This document shows, piece by piece, positions 9,453 through 17,926 of a stretch of 64,000 nucleotides of DNA. This DNA comes from PGZG01 sp046292765. Lineage in GTDB: Bacteria; Pseudomonadota; Gammaproteobacteria; Pseudomonadales; Alcanivoracaceae. The stretch lies in NCBI GenBank assembly GCA_046292765.1, contig JBKBQA010000001.1, positions 620,001 to 684,000 on the forward strand, read 5' to 3'. The first letter of the stretch is position 1. Every line of letters starts with the position of its first letter. The notes under the pieces were generated by a model. That model was not told the DNA's origin. It worked only from the letters and a program-made list of their open reading frames with translations, and ran no database searches. The translations under genes and the position numbers were made by a program.

Positions 9453-9548
9453 CGGAATGCGTGGCCAACTGACAACAATAAGAAGGGGCATAGGATACAT
9501 GACGACACCTCCACCAGACAGGGCTGGCGCGACTGCGGTGCGGCGCCA

Positions 9549-10154
9549 GTGAGCCTCGGCCTGTTGATGGTCTTGCTGCTGGCGGCGGGGACCCTGCCGG
9601 TGATGGTGCGGCAATTCTACCCGCCGCTACCCCCTTCCCGGGGGGACGGGCCGGCTGGCTGTGTAGTCGTACTGGGGGCGGGCATTCGTGGTCGCGGGAC
9701 TGCGCGGCGCTCGTCGCGGAGCGGTCTGCTGCGACTTGCACGGGCTGTGGATACGGCGCGGCGTCGCGGGTTGCCGCTGCTGATCAGCGGCGGTGGTCCC
9801 GGGGTGGAACAGGGGCTCAGTAGCGAGGCAAGGTTGTTGGCAGAGGCGGCGGAAGGCTATGGGCTAAGCCTGTGGCTGGAGGAGCGCAGCCGCAGCACCC
9901 GTGAAAATGCTCGCAACAGTGCCACCATGCTGGTGCGCAAGGGTATCTGTCGCGTCGTGCTGGTGACGGACCGACCGCACATGGCCAGAGCGATGCTGTG
10001 CTTTCAGCGCGCAGGGATCGAGGTCGAGGCGGTGTCGGTGGATCGCTTGCCGAGCCCGGCCTGGATGCCGTCTGCCGGCGCCCTCTCGCTGCTGCCGGAA
10101 ATCTGGTACGAATGGGCCGCTCTGCTCTGGTACCGCTTCAAAAATTACCTGTAG
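9549..10154 (+). CDS. YdcF/DUF218-family envelope protein
   Basis: About 201 residues with an N-terminal membrane helix followed by a DUF218 domain: VVVLGAGIRGRG, PLLISGGGPGVEQGLSSEA, EERSRSTRENARNSA, VVLVTDRPHMARAMLCFQRAG. The E-x-S-x-S-T-x-E-N motif and the TD-x-x-H-M-x-R-A motif are the family hallmarks. The start is uncertain. No in-frame ATG precedes the GTG at 9549, and no good ribosome site is visible; ATG 9567 would give 195 residues. Homologues (ElyC, YdcF) act in envelope biogenesis. Divergent from leuS. Its TAG stop is formed by the end of the palindrome at 10150-10304. Confidence 0.8.
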   Translation: MSLGLLMVLLLAAGTLPVMVRQFYPPLPPSRGDGPAGCVVVLGAGIRGRGTARRSSRSGLLRLARAVDTARRRGLPLLISGGGPGVEQGLSSEARLLAEAAEGYGLSLWLEERSRSTRENARNSATMLVRKGICRVVLVTDRPHMARAMLCFQRAGIEVEAVSVDRLPSPAWMPSAGALSLLPEIWYEWAALLWYRFKNYL

Positions 10155-10304
10155 CACTGCAATCCTGTCGCGCGTGCCCATGCCCGAGAGCGCTTTCCGC
10201 CCGTCACTGAGATGAACAAAGCGAGTATCGGGGAGCGACTTCATCTCAGTGACGGGCGGAAAGCGCTCCTGCCGGAACGTCCGCGACAGGATTGCCGCTC
10301 TACA
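10150..10304. repeat. Large REP-like inverted repeat between convergent genes
   Basis: Two arms of about 65 nt (10150-10216 and 10240-10304) around a 23-nt loop. The inner 25-26 nt (from AGCGCTTTCCGCCCGTCACT inward, ending GATGAA) pair without a visible mismatch. CAATCCTGTCGCG is also conserved, with a diverged stretch between. The outer ends TGTAG and CTACA give the TAG stops of the ydcF-like gene and sulP, so the whole intergenic space is repeat. The end sequences match the palindrome at 5473-5501. Confidence 0.88.
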
Positions 10305-12027
10305 GGGTGGCGTCAGGGTCGAGGTCGGCCAGAGCGGAGTAGTGGCTGAGGTAAATGTTGCCGCTCAGGTGATCGGCAAAATCAACCCGCGTCAGCGCGT
10401 CCATCACCGGGCCTTTCACCTCCGACAGATGTAAGGTGACGCCGACATTCTGCAGCCGCTCGCTGAGCGACTCCAGACTCTCCAGCGCGCTGGCATCGAT
10501 CAGGTTGACGGCTGAACACTGCAGCACCATGTGGCGAATGGCCGGGCTCTGCAGGGCGGCGTTGTAGAGGTAATCCTCCAGAAAGCGGGTATTGGCGAAA
10601 TACAGTGATTCATCCACCCGTACCGACAGCACGGTCGGGCTGGTGATCGCCTGGTGACGCTTTACATTGCGGAAATGTTCAGTGCCTGGCAGCTGGCCCA
10701 CCACCGCCACGTGGGGAGTGCTGGTGCGCCAGAGAAATAGCAGCAGCGACGCCACCACGCCGATCAACACACCGGCTTCGACGCCGACCACAAAGACACC
10801 GAGGATGGTCAGCATCATGGCGGTGAAGTCCGCTCGCGAATACTGCCAGGTGCGACGGATGATGCCGACATCCACCAGCGACAGTACCGCGACGATAATG
10901 GTGGCGGCGAGCGTGGCATTGGGCAGTGAGGTGAACCATGGCGTCAGGAATAACGCTGTCAGGCCGATCGCGATGGCGGTGAACACCCCGGCCATGGGGG
11001 TAACCGCGCCGGCATCGAAGTTCACCACGGAACGGGCGAAGCCGCCGGTCACGGGAAAGCCGCCGGACAAGGCGGAGCCGATATTGGCTGCGCCGAGTCC
11101 GGCCAGCTCGTGGTTGGGATTGATGCGCTGGCGTCGCCGTGCGGCCAGCGTCTGGGCCACGGAAACCGATTCGACAAAACCGATCAGGCTGATCAGCAAG
11201 GCCGGGATCAGCAGTGCCTGCCAGAGACCGGCATCGAACTGCGGTAGCGCCAGTGACGGCAAGCCCGCCGGCACTGCGCCGACGACCCGAACGCCGTCCT
11301 GATCCAGATGCAGTCTGGCAACGATTACCGTGGTGACAATCACCGCCAGTGCCGGGCCAGCGCGGGCCAGCAGGTCCACCGCCAGAGTCGGCAGCTTTAG
11401 AGCTTGCAGGAGTCCTTTGAGTTTTTTTCGCGCCCAGAACAGGAACAGCAGCGCGCCACCGCCAATCAGCAGAGTGGGCAGATGGGTGGCCCCCAGTTGC
11501 GGTATCAGTTGCGAGACGATTTCCACCAGCGTGTGACCGCCGGCGGAAACGCCAAGCAGATGCTTGAGCTGGCTGGCGGCGATCAGGATCCCGGAGGCGG
11601 TGATAAACCCGGCGATCACAGGGTGCGACAGCAGATTGGCAATCCAGCCCAGACGCAACACGGACATCAGGGTCAGAATGATGCCAGACAGCAGCGCCAG
11701 AATAATTGCCGCAGCCAGATACTGATCAGTGCCGGGTTCTGCCACCTTGCTGATGGCGGCGGCGGTCATCAGTGACGCAACTGCCACCGGTCCCACCGCC
11801 AGCGTTCGGCTGGAACCGAACAGGGCATAACCGAGCAGCGGCAGCATGCTGGCGTACAGGCCCACCTCCGCCGGCAGTCCCGCGAGCATGGCGTAGGCGA
11901 GGCTCTGCGGAATCAGCATCACCGTGACGATCAGCGCCGCCAGACCATCGGACAGTGCATCCTGACGACGGTAGCTGCTGAGCCACTCGAAAGCGGGCAG
12001 CAGGCGGCGCAGACGGCTGTCAGCCAT
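10300..12027 (-). CDS. SulP-family anion transporter with STAS domain
   Basis: A 575-residue inner-membrane transporter. Residues ~20-420 hold 10-14 hydrophobic spans with the SulP signature around LIPQSLAYAMLAGLPAEVGLYAS, and NHELAGLGAANIGSALSGGFPVTGGFARS. The C-terminal ~130 residues form a STAS domain (VRVDESLYFANTRFLEDYL, MVLQCSAVNLIDASALESLE). SulP proteins move sulfate, bicarbonate or other anions. Following a persulfide-oxidation gene pair, sulfate/sulfite transport is the natural guess but unproven. Its start overlaps the stop of the upstream DUF442 gene by 8 nt, so it is the last gene of a three-gene operon. Confidence 0.9.
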   Translation of the reverse strand: MADSRLRRLLPAFEWLSSYRRQDALSDGLAALIVTVMLIPQSLAYAMLAGLPAEVGLYASMLPLLGYALFGSSRTLAVGPVAVASLMTAAAISKVAEPGTDQYLAAAIILALLSGIILTLMSVLRLGWIANLLSHPVIAGFITASGILIAASQLKHLLGVSAGGHTLVEIVSQLIPQLGATHLPTLLIGGGALLFLFWARKKLKGLLQALKLPTLAVDLLARAGPALAVIVTTVIVARLHLDQDGVRVVGAVPAGLPSLALPQFDAGLWQALLIPALLISLIGFVESVSVAQTLAARRRQRINPNHELAGLGAANIGSALSGGFPVTGGFARSVVNFDAGAVTPMAGVFTAIAIGLTALFLTPWFTSLPNATLAATIIVAVLSLVDVGIIRRTWQYSRADFTAMMLTILGVFVVGVEAGVLIGVVASLLLFLWRTSTPHVAVVGQLPGTEHFRNVKRHQAITSPTVLSVRVDESLYFANTRFLEDYLYNAALQSPAIRHMVLQCSAVNLIDASALESLESLSERLQNVGVTLHLSEVKGPVMDALTRVDFADHLSGNIYLSHYSALADLDPDATL

Positions 12028-12454
12028 GCTGGTCCTGCCAGCGCGAAATCAACCGTGGCAGCAGGCCATTCAGATCGTAGCCCGCTTCCGCCGCCCGGTT
12101 GACGATGGTTTCCGGTGCCAGCTTGCCGGCTTCCGATAGCGCCCACAGCACGGTGCAACGGGTGCCGGTGCGGCAGTAGGCAAATACCGGCTTTTGCGCC
12201 TGCTCAATCAGCTGACTGAATTGATCAATGTCACTGTCGTTGATGGAGCCGCCCACCACCGGCTGGTGATGATATTCAAGCCCCAGTGCTGCGGCCCGCT
12301 CTGCCATCGCCGCCGCTGTTGGCTGGTCCATGGCCTCGCCATCCGGGCGATTGTTGATCACGGTTTTGTAGCCAGCGGCAGCGATGGCATCAAGATCCTC
12401 TGGCCGGATCTGCGGGGCCACGGTCAGAATCGAGCTCAGTTTCGGGTAGTGCAT
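12020..12454 (-). CDS. DUF442 / TIGR01244 sulfurtransferase-phosphatase
   Basis: A 144-residue protein with the dual-specificity-phosphatase fold: VINNRPDGEAMDQP and the active-site loop Y-C94-R-T-G-T-R. TIGR01244 domains form the N-terminal half of Blh-type bifunctional enzymes, where they act with a persulfide dioxygenase domain. Here the domain is a separate gene 34 nt downstream of a stand-alone MBL dioxygenase-like gene and overlaps sulP by 8 nt. A role in moving sulfane sulfur is inferred from this context; phosphatase activity is the alternative. Confidence 0.85.
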   Translation of the reverse strand: MHYPKLSSILTVAPQIRPEDLDAIAAAGYKTVINNRPDGEAMDQPTAAAMAERAAALGLEYHHQPVVGGSINDSDIDQFSQLIEQAQKPVFAYCRTGTRCTVLWALSEAGKLAPETIVNRAAEAGYDLNGLLPRLISRWQDQHG

Positions 12455-12488
12455 CCGTCCTTCTCCGTTCAGTCGTGAATGCGTCGCT

Positions 12489-13364
12489 TCAGCGGCGCCC
12501 CAACACGTTAACCGGAATCTTCAGGTACTGGATACCGTTGTCGTCCGCCGGTGGCATGTGTCCGGCGCGCATGTTGACCTGAACCGAGGGCAGGATCAGG
12601 CGCGGCATATCCAGCTCGGCATCCCGTTTCGTACGCATGGCAACGAACTCGCTCTCGCTGATGCCCTCATGGATATGGATGTTCTCGCGCTTCTGGGTCT
12701 CGACAGTGGTTTCCCAGACGTACTCGCTGCGACTGGGTGGCAGGTAGTCGTGGCAGAGGAACATGCGTGTGTCGTCTGGCAGGGCGAAGATTTTCTGCAC
12801 CGACTGGTAGAGGGTGCTGGCATCGCCACCCGGGAAGTCGCAGCGAGCGGTGCCGTAGTCCGGCATAAACAGGGTGTCGCCGACGAAGGCGGCATCGCCG
12901 ATGACGTATGTCATACAGGCGGGGGTATGCCCCGGGGTATGGATCGCCCGTGCCTCGATGCTGCCCACCCGGAAGGTATCGCCATCTTCGAACAGCTGGT
13001 TGAACTGGCTGCCGTCGCGCTGGAACTCGTTGCCGGCGTTGAACACTTTGCCAAAGGTGTCTTGCACCGTGCGGATATCGCTGCCGATGGCAAGCCGCCC
13101 GCCAATCTGCTCCTGCAGATAGGGTGCCGCCGACAGGTGGTCGGCGTGGACATGGGTTTCCAGCAGCCACTCAACCGTCAGCCCGTGCTGGCGGACATGG
13201 GCGATGATCTGGTCCGCAGAGGTGGTGTTGGTGGTGCCGGCGTTGGGGTTGTAGTCGAGTACCGAGTCGACGATGGCGCACTGCTTAGTGGCAGGGTCGC
13301 TGACCACGTAGCTCACCGTAAAGGTATCCGGGTCGAAAAAGGCTTTGACGTCTGGCTTCTGCAT
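12489..13364 (-). CDS. MBL-fold persulfide dioxygenase-like enzyme
   Basis: A 291-residue metallo-beta-lactamase-fold protein resembling the dioxygenase part of Blh/ETHE1-like enzymes, which oxidise glutathione persulfide to sulfite. The metal motif is T-H71-V-H-A-D75-H76-L-S, followed by HTPGHTPACMTYV and FVGDTLFMPDYG. FLCHDYLPP and the Y-V-W-E-T-T segment also occur in Blh-like proteins. The C-terminus (LPSVQVNMRAGHMPP) also fits. It heads an operon with the DUF442 and SulP genes. A CsoR/CstR-like palindrome lies just upstream, pointing to induction by reactive sulfur species. Confidence 0.88.
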   Translation of the reverse strand: MQKPDVKAFFDPDTFTVSYVVSDPATKQCAIVDSVLDYNPNAGTTNTTSADQIIAHVRQHGLTVEWLLETHVHADHLSAAPYLQEQIGGRLAIGSDIRTVQDTFGKVFNAGNEFQRDGSQFNQLFEDGDTFRVGSIEARAIHTPGHTPACMTYVIGDAAFVGDTLFMPDYGTARCDFPGGDASTLYQSVQKIFALPDDTRMFLCHDYLPPSRSEYVWETTVETQKRENIHIHEGISESEFVAMRTKRDAELDMPRLILPSVQVNMRAGHMPPADDNGIQYLKIPVNVLGRR

Positions 13365-13400
13365 GGCAGGTCTCCCTGTGCGTGATCAATGTCCGTATTT

Positions 13401-13416
13401 ATACCCCCATGGGTAT
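13401..13416. promoter_or_regulatory. CsoR/CstR-type palindromic operator candidate
   Basis: ATACCCCCATGGGTAT: ATACCC and GGGTAT arms around a 4-nt centre, 37 nt upstream of the MBL dioxygenase start. A related imperfect site (ATATACCCACAGGCTATA) lies at 13438-13455. Operators of this shape are bound by CsoR-family repressors, including the persulfide sensor CstR. No CsoR-family gene is in the window, so the regulator is inferred. Confidence 0.6.
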
Positions 13417-13478
13417 GCGAAGGCAACAGCGGAATATGAATATACCCACAGGCTATAACTATCACGAACCGGGGGAAC

Positions 13479-14942
13479 TTACTGTTCGCTGATGGTGGCC
13501 GGCCGTGTCCGGCCGAGGGCTACCAGCGCCAGCGCCAGCAATAACACGGGCGACGGCCCCATCAGCATGAACGGCGTGATGCCGCGTACGGCGCGTACTT
13601 CACCCTCCAGCAGGCCTCGCTCGAATTGGGGCAGTCGATCCCGTACCCGGCCGTCCGGGCCGACCAGAGCGGTGATGCCGTTGTTGGTGGCGCGCACTAG
13701 CCAGCGGCCGGTTTCCCGCGAACGCATCCGGGTCATCTCAAAGTGCTGATGGGGGCCGGCGGAGGTGCCAAACCAGGCGTCGTTGCTGATGGTGAGCAGC
13801 AGGTCGCTGTTCTGGCTGCGGCTGGCCACCAGAGACGGATAAAGGATCTCGTAGCAGATGAAGGGCGATATCGTCAGGCCAAGGGCAATCAGATTGGGTT
13901 GATCCGGCTGGCCGCGGGTGAAGCTCGACATTGGCAAGTCGAAAAAGGGAATCAGGCCACGGATCAGGTCCTGCAGCGGCACATATTCGCCGAAAGGCAC
14001 CAGCTTTTGCTTGTGATACAGGCCCTGCCCGCCGCCCAGAACGGTGACGCTGTTGTAAAACAGGAAGCCCTGCGGGCCTCGCTCGCGCCACGGGATGCCA
14101 CTGATCAGGGCGCCGCCGCGGGCCTCCACCGCATGGCCCTGCTCCATCAGGAAGTCTCTGGCGTCTTGATAGAACTCGGTGATGGCCGCCTCCGGCCAGA
14201 TCAGCAGGTGACCGTCGCTGCTGTGCGCAGTGAGATCTTCATAGATTGCCCGGGTGGCGGCCTGCTGGGTCATCTGCCAGCGCAGATCCTGAGGGACATT
14301 GCCCTGCGCCAGCGCCACTGGGACCGGCTCGCCGTATTCCTCGGTGAACTGCCACGGTATCAGGCTCACCAGCCAGCCAACGATCGCCAGCAACAGCACA
14401 CCGGGGTGGCGGTGACCCTGTTTCGCGGCTAGCTCCGCCAGCCACACCGCGCTGGCAACAACAATCAGGGTGATCAGCCAGACGCCGCCGAGCGGGGCCA
14501 GTCCCGCCAGTGGCGTGTCGATCAGCGCGTAACCGGGGTAGAGCCAGGGAAAGCCGGTCAACAGCCAGCCGCGCACCCAGTCGGCTACCACCCACAGACC
14601 AGTGAAGACAATCGCCTGCCCGCCAAGGCGTCGACTGAGCCCTGCCAGCAGGGCGGGAAACAGGGCAAGAACTGCGGCAAAAAGAGCGGTCATTGGAATG
14701 GCCAGCCACAACGGGGTGTCGCCGTACTGGTGCATGGACACATGCAGCCAGCTGATGCCGACGCCAAAGCTGGCGATGCCGAACAGCCAGCCGCGCAGGG
14801 CTGCCTGCCGGGGAGAGGGGGCACTGCGCACGCTCCACCAGAAGGCGCCGATCGATACCAGCAGCAGCGGCCACCAGCCCAGAGGAGCAAAGGCGAGGGG
14901 GTAAAGCAGGCCGGCGATCAGCGGCAACAAGAGCTTATCCAT
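13479..14942 (-). CDS. lnt: Apolipoprotein N-acyltransferase
   Basis: A 487-residue inner-membrane enzyme that adds the third acyl chain to lipoproteins. N-terminal ~200 residues: hydrophobic helices (MDKLLLPLIAGLLYPLAFAP). Then a periplasmic nitrilase-like domain with the three catalytic regions: Glu in IWPEAAITEF, Lys in YHKQKLVPFGEYVPL, and Cys in SPFICYEILYP. One C-terminal helix. Start at 14942 was chosen; MYFS at 14954 is an alternative. In relatives lnt directly follows corC; here about 2.9 kb with two other genes intervene. Confidence 0.95.
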   Translation of the reverse strand: MDKLLLPLIAGLLYPLAFAPLGWWPLLLVSIGAFWWSVRSAPSPRQAALRGWLFGIASFGVGISWLHVSMHQYGDTPLWLAIPMTALFAAVLALFPALLAGLSRRLGGQAIVFTGLWVVADWVRGWLLTGFPWLYPGYALIDTPLAGLAPLGGVWLITLIVVASAVWLAELAAKQGHRHPGVLLLAIVGWLVSLIPWQFTEEYGEPVPVALAQGNVPQDLRWQMTQQAATRAIYEDLTAHSSDGHLLIWPEAAITEFYQDARDFLMEQGHAVEARGGALISGIPWRERGPQGFLFYNSVTVLGGGQGLYHKQKLVPFGEYVPLQDLIRGLIPFFDLPMSSFTRGQPDQPNLIALGLTISPFICYEILYPSLVASRSQNSDLLLTISNDAWFGTSAGPHQHFEMTRMRSRETGRWLVRATNNGITALVGPDGRVRDRLPQFERGLLEGEVRAVRGITPFMLMGPSPVLLLALALVALGRTRPATISEQ

Positions 14943-15052
14943 TGAGAAGTACACCGGATTGCTTTAAGAATTAAGGCTGATATCCACCGGCCTCGCGCAG
15001 GCGGTGAGACTAACGGCCAGGGACAGGGGCCAAGCGGTCGCGGGAGAGAATA

Positions 15053-16474
15053 ATGAAACAGACCTGCAAGTACCATCCCGGAGAGCAGGCCACCTGGTAT
15101 GACGCCGATGACGGCATCCTGTTCTGCGATACCTGTGTCGCCTCCGATGACTCTGCGGACGGCGGCCGTGCGCGCTCCTTCCTGAGCAACAAGCCGCTTG
15201 ATCAGGTTGGGCGCCGGATTGCTCAAGATCCGTTCTGGGACATTCTGTCGCACTTTATTGAATACCCGCTGGTGAAGAATGCGGCACTGGTGATGCTTGC
15301 GGTGGCATTGACCATGGTGGCGGTGCCTGGCGGGTTGGTCGGTGTTGGCATTGCTGCCGCCGTTGGCATGTTGCTTGGCATCTACGGTGCCGTGGTACTG
15401 GAACAGAGCGCCGAGGGGATGATGAAGGCCCCGGATTATCAGGGCATGCTGAAGCCGGGCAGCTGGGCGCCCGGTGTGCAACTGTGGCTGGTGTTCGCCG
15501 CTGCCGGCTATGCCAGCGGCTTGGCCTATGTCACTTACGGCATGGTGCAGGGCAGTCTGATCACGCTGGGCATCTGGTTCTTGCTGCCGGCGCTGCTGAT
15601 TCAGGTGTTCCTGACCGGCAATCTCGTCAATGTGCTGTTTGCGCCACAGCGGTTGCTGGCAGCGTTGGTCAGTGTTGGCGTGGAATACCCGGCGCTGGCC
15701 GGGGTGATGTTCTTTCTGCACACCGCATCGGCAATTTTTGTCAGCATTGCCTACGATCTGTTGCCGGGATTCCTGTCCTGGCCGGTGGCGGCGCTGATCA
15801 TTGGCTGGCTCTGGCTGGTTACGGTTCATCTGCTTGGCTATCTGGTTTGCCGGCACCAGAAGACCCTGGGTTACGAGTCACAGTTGCAAAGTGAGGCGGC
15901 CCAGCGTCGCCGTCGCAGCCGTCGTCCGGAAGAAGAGCGTCGCCAGGCCGTGTTACTGCGCGAGGGCCGCTTCGACAAGCTGGTGTCGTTGTACAAGGCC
16001 AAGCTGGAAAAACAGAAGGATTCGCTGGCATTCAACGAGCAGTATGAGCGCTTGCTCGATGCTCTTGAGCGTCGTCAGGAGCAACTGGAGTTCGCTGATA
16101 ATTATCTCAAGGTATTGCTGAACAATAACCACCCGACCCGGGCCATGGACCTGTTGCGACGTTGCCGCGAAATTGATCCATCGTTCAAGCCGAGTACCGT
16201 GCAGATGACCTGGGAGATGGCGAAACTGCTGGCCGAGCAGGCGCAGCCCAAGGTGGCAGTGAACCTGTTGCAGGACATTCACAAGCGCGCACCAACCTGG
16301 CCCGGTATTGCCGAGGCGTATTTGTATCTGGCCAGATTGCTTGCCACCGAGTTCAAGCTCACGGCCAAGGCGGAGCAGTATATTCGCTTCGTCGAAACCC
16401 GTTACCGCGATATCAAGACCCGGGACATGGCCCAGCAGTGCCGCGAGGAGCTGGGGCTTCCGTCCGGACCCTGA
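15053..16474 (+). CDS. B-box zinc finger membrane protein with TPR-like tail
   Basis: A 473-residue protein. The N-terminus has a B-box-like zinc site, C5-x2-H8 and C25-x2-C28. Residues ~80-265 contain several membrane helices (ALVMLAVALTMVAVPGGLVG, LWLVFAAAGYASGLAYVTY, WPVAALIIGWLWLV), as in DUF4013-like proteins. An Arg-rich hinge (QRRRRSRRPEEERRQ) follows. The last ~170 residues are helical repeats of TPR character (FDKLVSLYKAKLEKQKDSLAF, ARLLATEFKLTAKAEQYIRF). Function unknown. It converges, 6 nt stop to stop, on a rhomboid-like gene that also ends in TPR-like helices. Divergent from lnt. Confidence 0.78.
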   Translation: MKQTCKYHPGEQATWYDADDGILFCDTCVASDDSADGGRARSFLSNKPLDQVGRRIAQDPFWDILSHFIEYPLVKNAALVMLAVALTMVAVPGGLVGVGIAAAVGMLLGIYGAVVLEQSAEGMMKAPDYQGMLKPGSWAPGVQLWLVFAAAGYASGLAYVTYGMVQGSLITLGIWFLLPALLIQVFLTGNLVNVLFAPQRLLAALVSVGVEYPALAGVMFFLHTASAIFVSIAYDLLPGFLSWPVAALIIGWLWLVTVHLLGYLVCRHQKTLGYESQLQSEAAQRRRRSRRPEEERRQAVLLREGRFDKLVSLYKAKLEKQKDSLAFNEQYERLLDALERRQEQLEFADNYLKVLLNNNHPTRAMDLLRRCREIDPSFKPSTVQMTWEMAKLLAEQAQPKVAVNLLQDIHKRAPTWPGIAEAYLYLARLLATEFKLTAKAEQYIRFVETRYRDIKTRDMAQQCREELGLPSGP

Positions 16475-16480
16475 TCCGAC

Positions 16481-17926
16481 TCAGGCGGCTGTTTCGCTGA
16501 GTCGCTGGGCCAGCATGCGCAAATGATTGCTGCGGCCCTGATTGCTGCCCTGCAGTGCCTGGGCAAGCTGGTTCAGGGCGCGTGGCAGCATGGCGTGTTT
16601 CTCGCCGCGCTGTTCGATGGCCTGAGCGAGCTTGTCCGCCTCTTTCATTTCGCCCAGTCGGCTGAAATGACTGATCAGGCGGATGCGGGCTTCGAGCGGG
16701 ATGACGCTGTCATTGTCGATCCGTTTGCAGTAGTCACGGTACAGCGTGAACTGTTGGCGCAACTCGTCGGTCTCGCGAATATCCGCCATAAAGGCGCGGG
16801 TGGCTGTCTGTCGAAACAGATCGCTGTCCGGTTTCAGTTTGCGGATCTGATAGAGACCGGTCAGCGGCAGAAATTGGGACGGGTCCAGTTTCAGCGCCGC
16901 TTCGAATTGTTGTTCCGCATCACGGAACGCCATGGCTGACATGGAGGCCCAGGCCGATGTCAGCTGCATGCGCAGTTGACGGTCACTTTCCTCGGATTCG
17001 TCGACCTGCTGCTCCGCCCCCTTTACCTCGGCCTGTCGGGCAAGATGAACCAGACCGGCGCCGGCAATCAGGCCGCCAAGCTGGGCCAGCCAGACATGGC
17101 CGGCGTGGCCGCCGGCAAGAAACTCATACACCGGCAGGATCACAAACAGGGGCGCAATAATCACCGCCGGCAGTGCCGTGGTGCGAAACGCCTTCTGACG
17201 AGGATCGAACCAGAGGAAATCCAGCTTGCGCAGGCCAAACAGGCCCAGGTACATGCCGATGACCACCGCCGCCATCGGTGTGCTACCGGTCAGCGGTTCA
17301 TACCGGGATGACATGAACGCAACATAGATCAGGCCACTGATGACGCCGGCCACCATCCACAGCACCGCCACGCGACGATGACCGAGCTCCGCCTCCACTG
17401 GCCAGGCAAAGGGCAACATCACCAGCAGCGCCACCAGCCAGATCACCAGATTCTCGTGCAGGAAATGCCAGGTCAGATAGGTCGAGGGGCGGGGGGCGGA
17501 CGGGTTCAGCCCGGCCTTGACGCCGGGCAGCTCATTGGCCCGTTGCTTGAACGTGTCGCGGGTGGTGCGCCACTGGGTCATCTGCTCGTAGTCCCAGTAC
17601 TGGTCGCCCCGTAGCTGGTTTTCGCGTTCGAAGGCAGGGTCAAATGCCATGGCGCGGAATACAGTGACGCGGTCGCCGGCACTGCGGGCCGCTTCAAGCT
17701 GCTCGGCTTTGGTCACCCGACCACTGATGCGCAGCCAGGAAATGTAGTTTTCCCACTCCAGCTCAAACAGGCCGCTTTGCTGGTACCAGTTGGCCAGCAC
17801 CTGCTGGCGCTCCGCCTCATCCGACTGCAGGGTCAAATTGACCAGCAGGTAGACGAGGAAAAACCCCAGAATCACCCAGGGTGCAGACTTAAGTCCGGTC
17901 TTCTCCGTCGCGGGCTTCGGTATCAT
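16481..17926 (-). CDS. Rhomboid-like membrane protein, probably catalytically dead
   Basis: A 481-residue protein: N-terminal helix (~15-32), an ~115-residue soluble region, a rhomboid-like core (~150-295), and a C-terminal TPR-like domain. Core marks are FLHENLVIW, VEAELGHRRVAVLWMVAG, GMYLGLFGLRKLDF and AQLGGLIAGAGLV. In my alignment the GxSG motif reads G214-S-T-P, with Thr216 at the nucleophile. The His of the usual AHxGGxxAG reads Gln282. Both changes suggest no protease activity. The start overlaps the end of corC by 38 nt; no later Met precedes the first membrane helix. Confidence 0.72.
   Translation of the reverse strand: MIPKPATEKTGLKSAPWVILGFFLVYLLVNLTLQSDEAERQQVLANWYQQSGLFELEWENYISWLRISGRVTKAEQLEAARSAGDRVTVFRAMAFDPAFERENQLRGDQYWDYEQMTQWRTTRDTFKQRANELPGVKAGLNPSAPRPSTYLTWHFLHENLVIWLVALLVMLPFAWPVEAELGHRRVAVLWMVAGVISGLIYVAFMSSRYEPLTGSTPMAAVVIGMYLGLFGLRKLDFLWFDPRQKAFRTTALPAVIIAPLFVILPVYEFLAGGHAGHVWLAQLGGLIAGAGLVHLARQAEVKGAEQQVDESEESDRQLRMQLTSAWASMSAMAFRDAEQQFEAALKLDPSQFLPLTGLYQIRKLKPDSDLFRQTATRAFMADIRETDELRQQFTLYRDYCKRIDNDSVIPLEARIRLISHFSRLGEMKEADKLAQAIEQRGEKHAMLPRALNQLAQALQGSNQGRSNHLRMLAQRLSETAA

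Noticed and set aside
8382..9548. Long plus-strand open frame running into the YdcF-like gene
   Set aside because: It is antisense to leuS with low-complexity translation. Only the part from about 9549 carries YdcF-family sequence.
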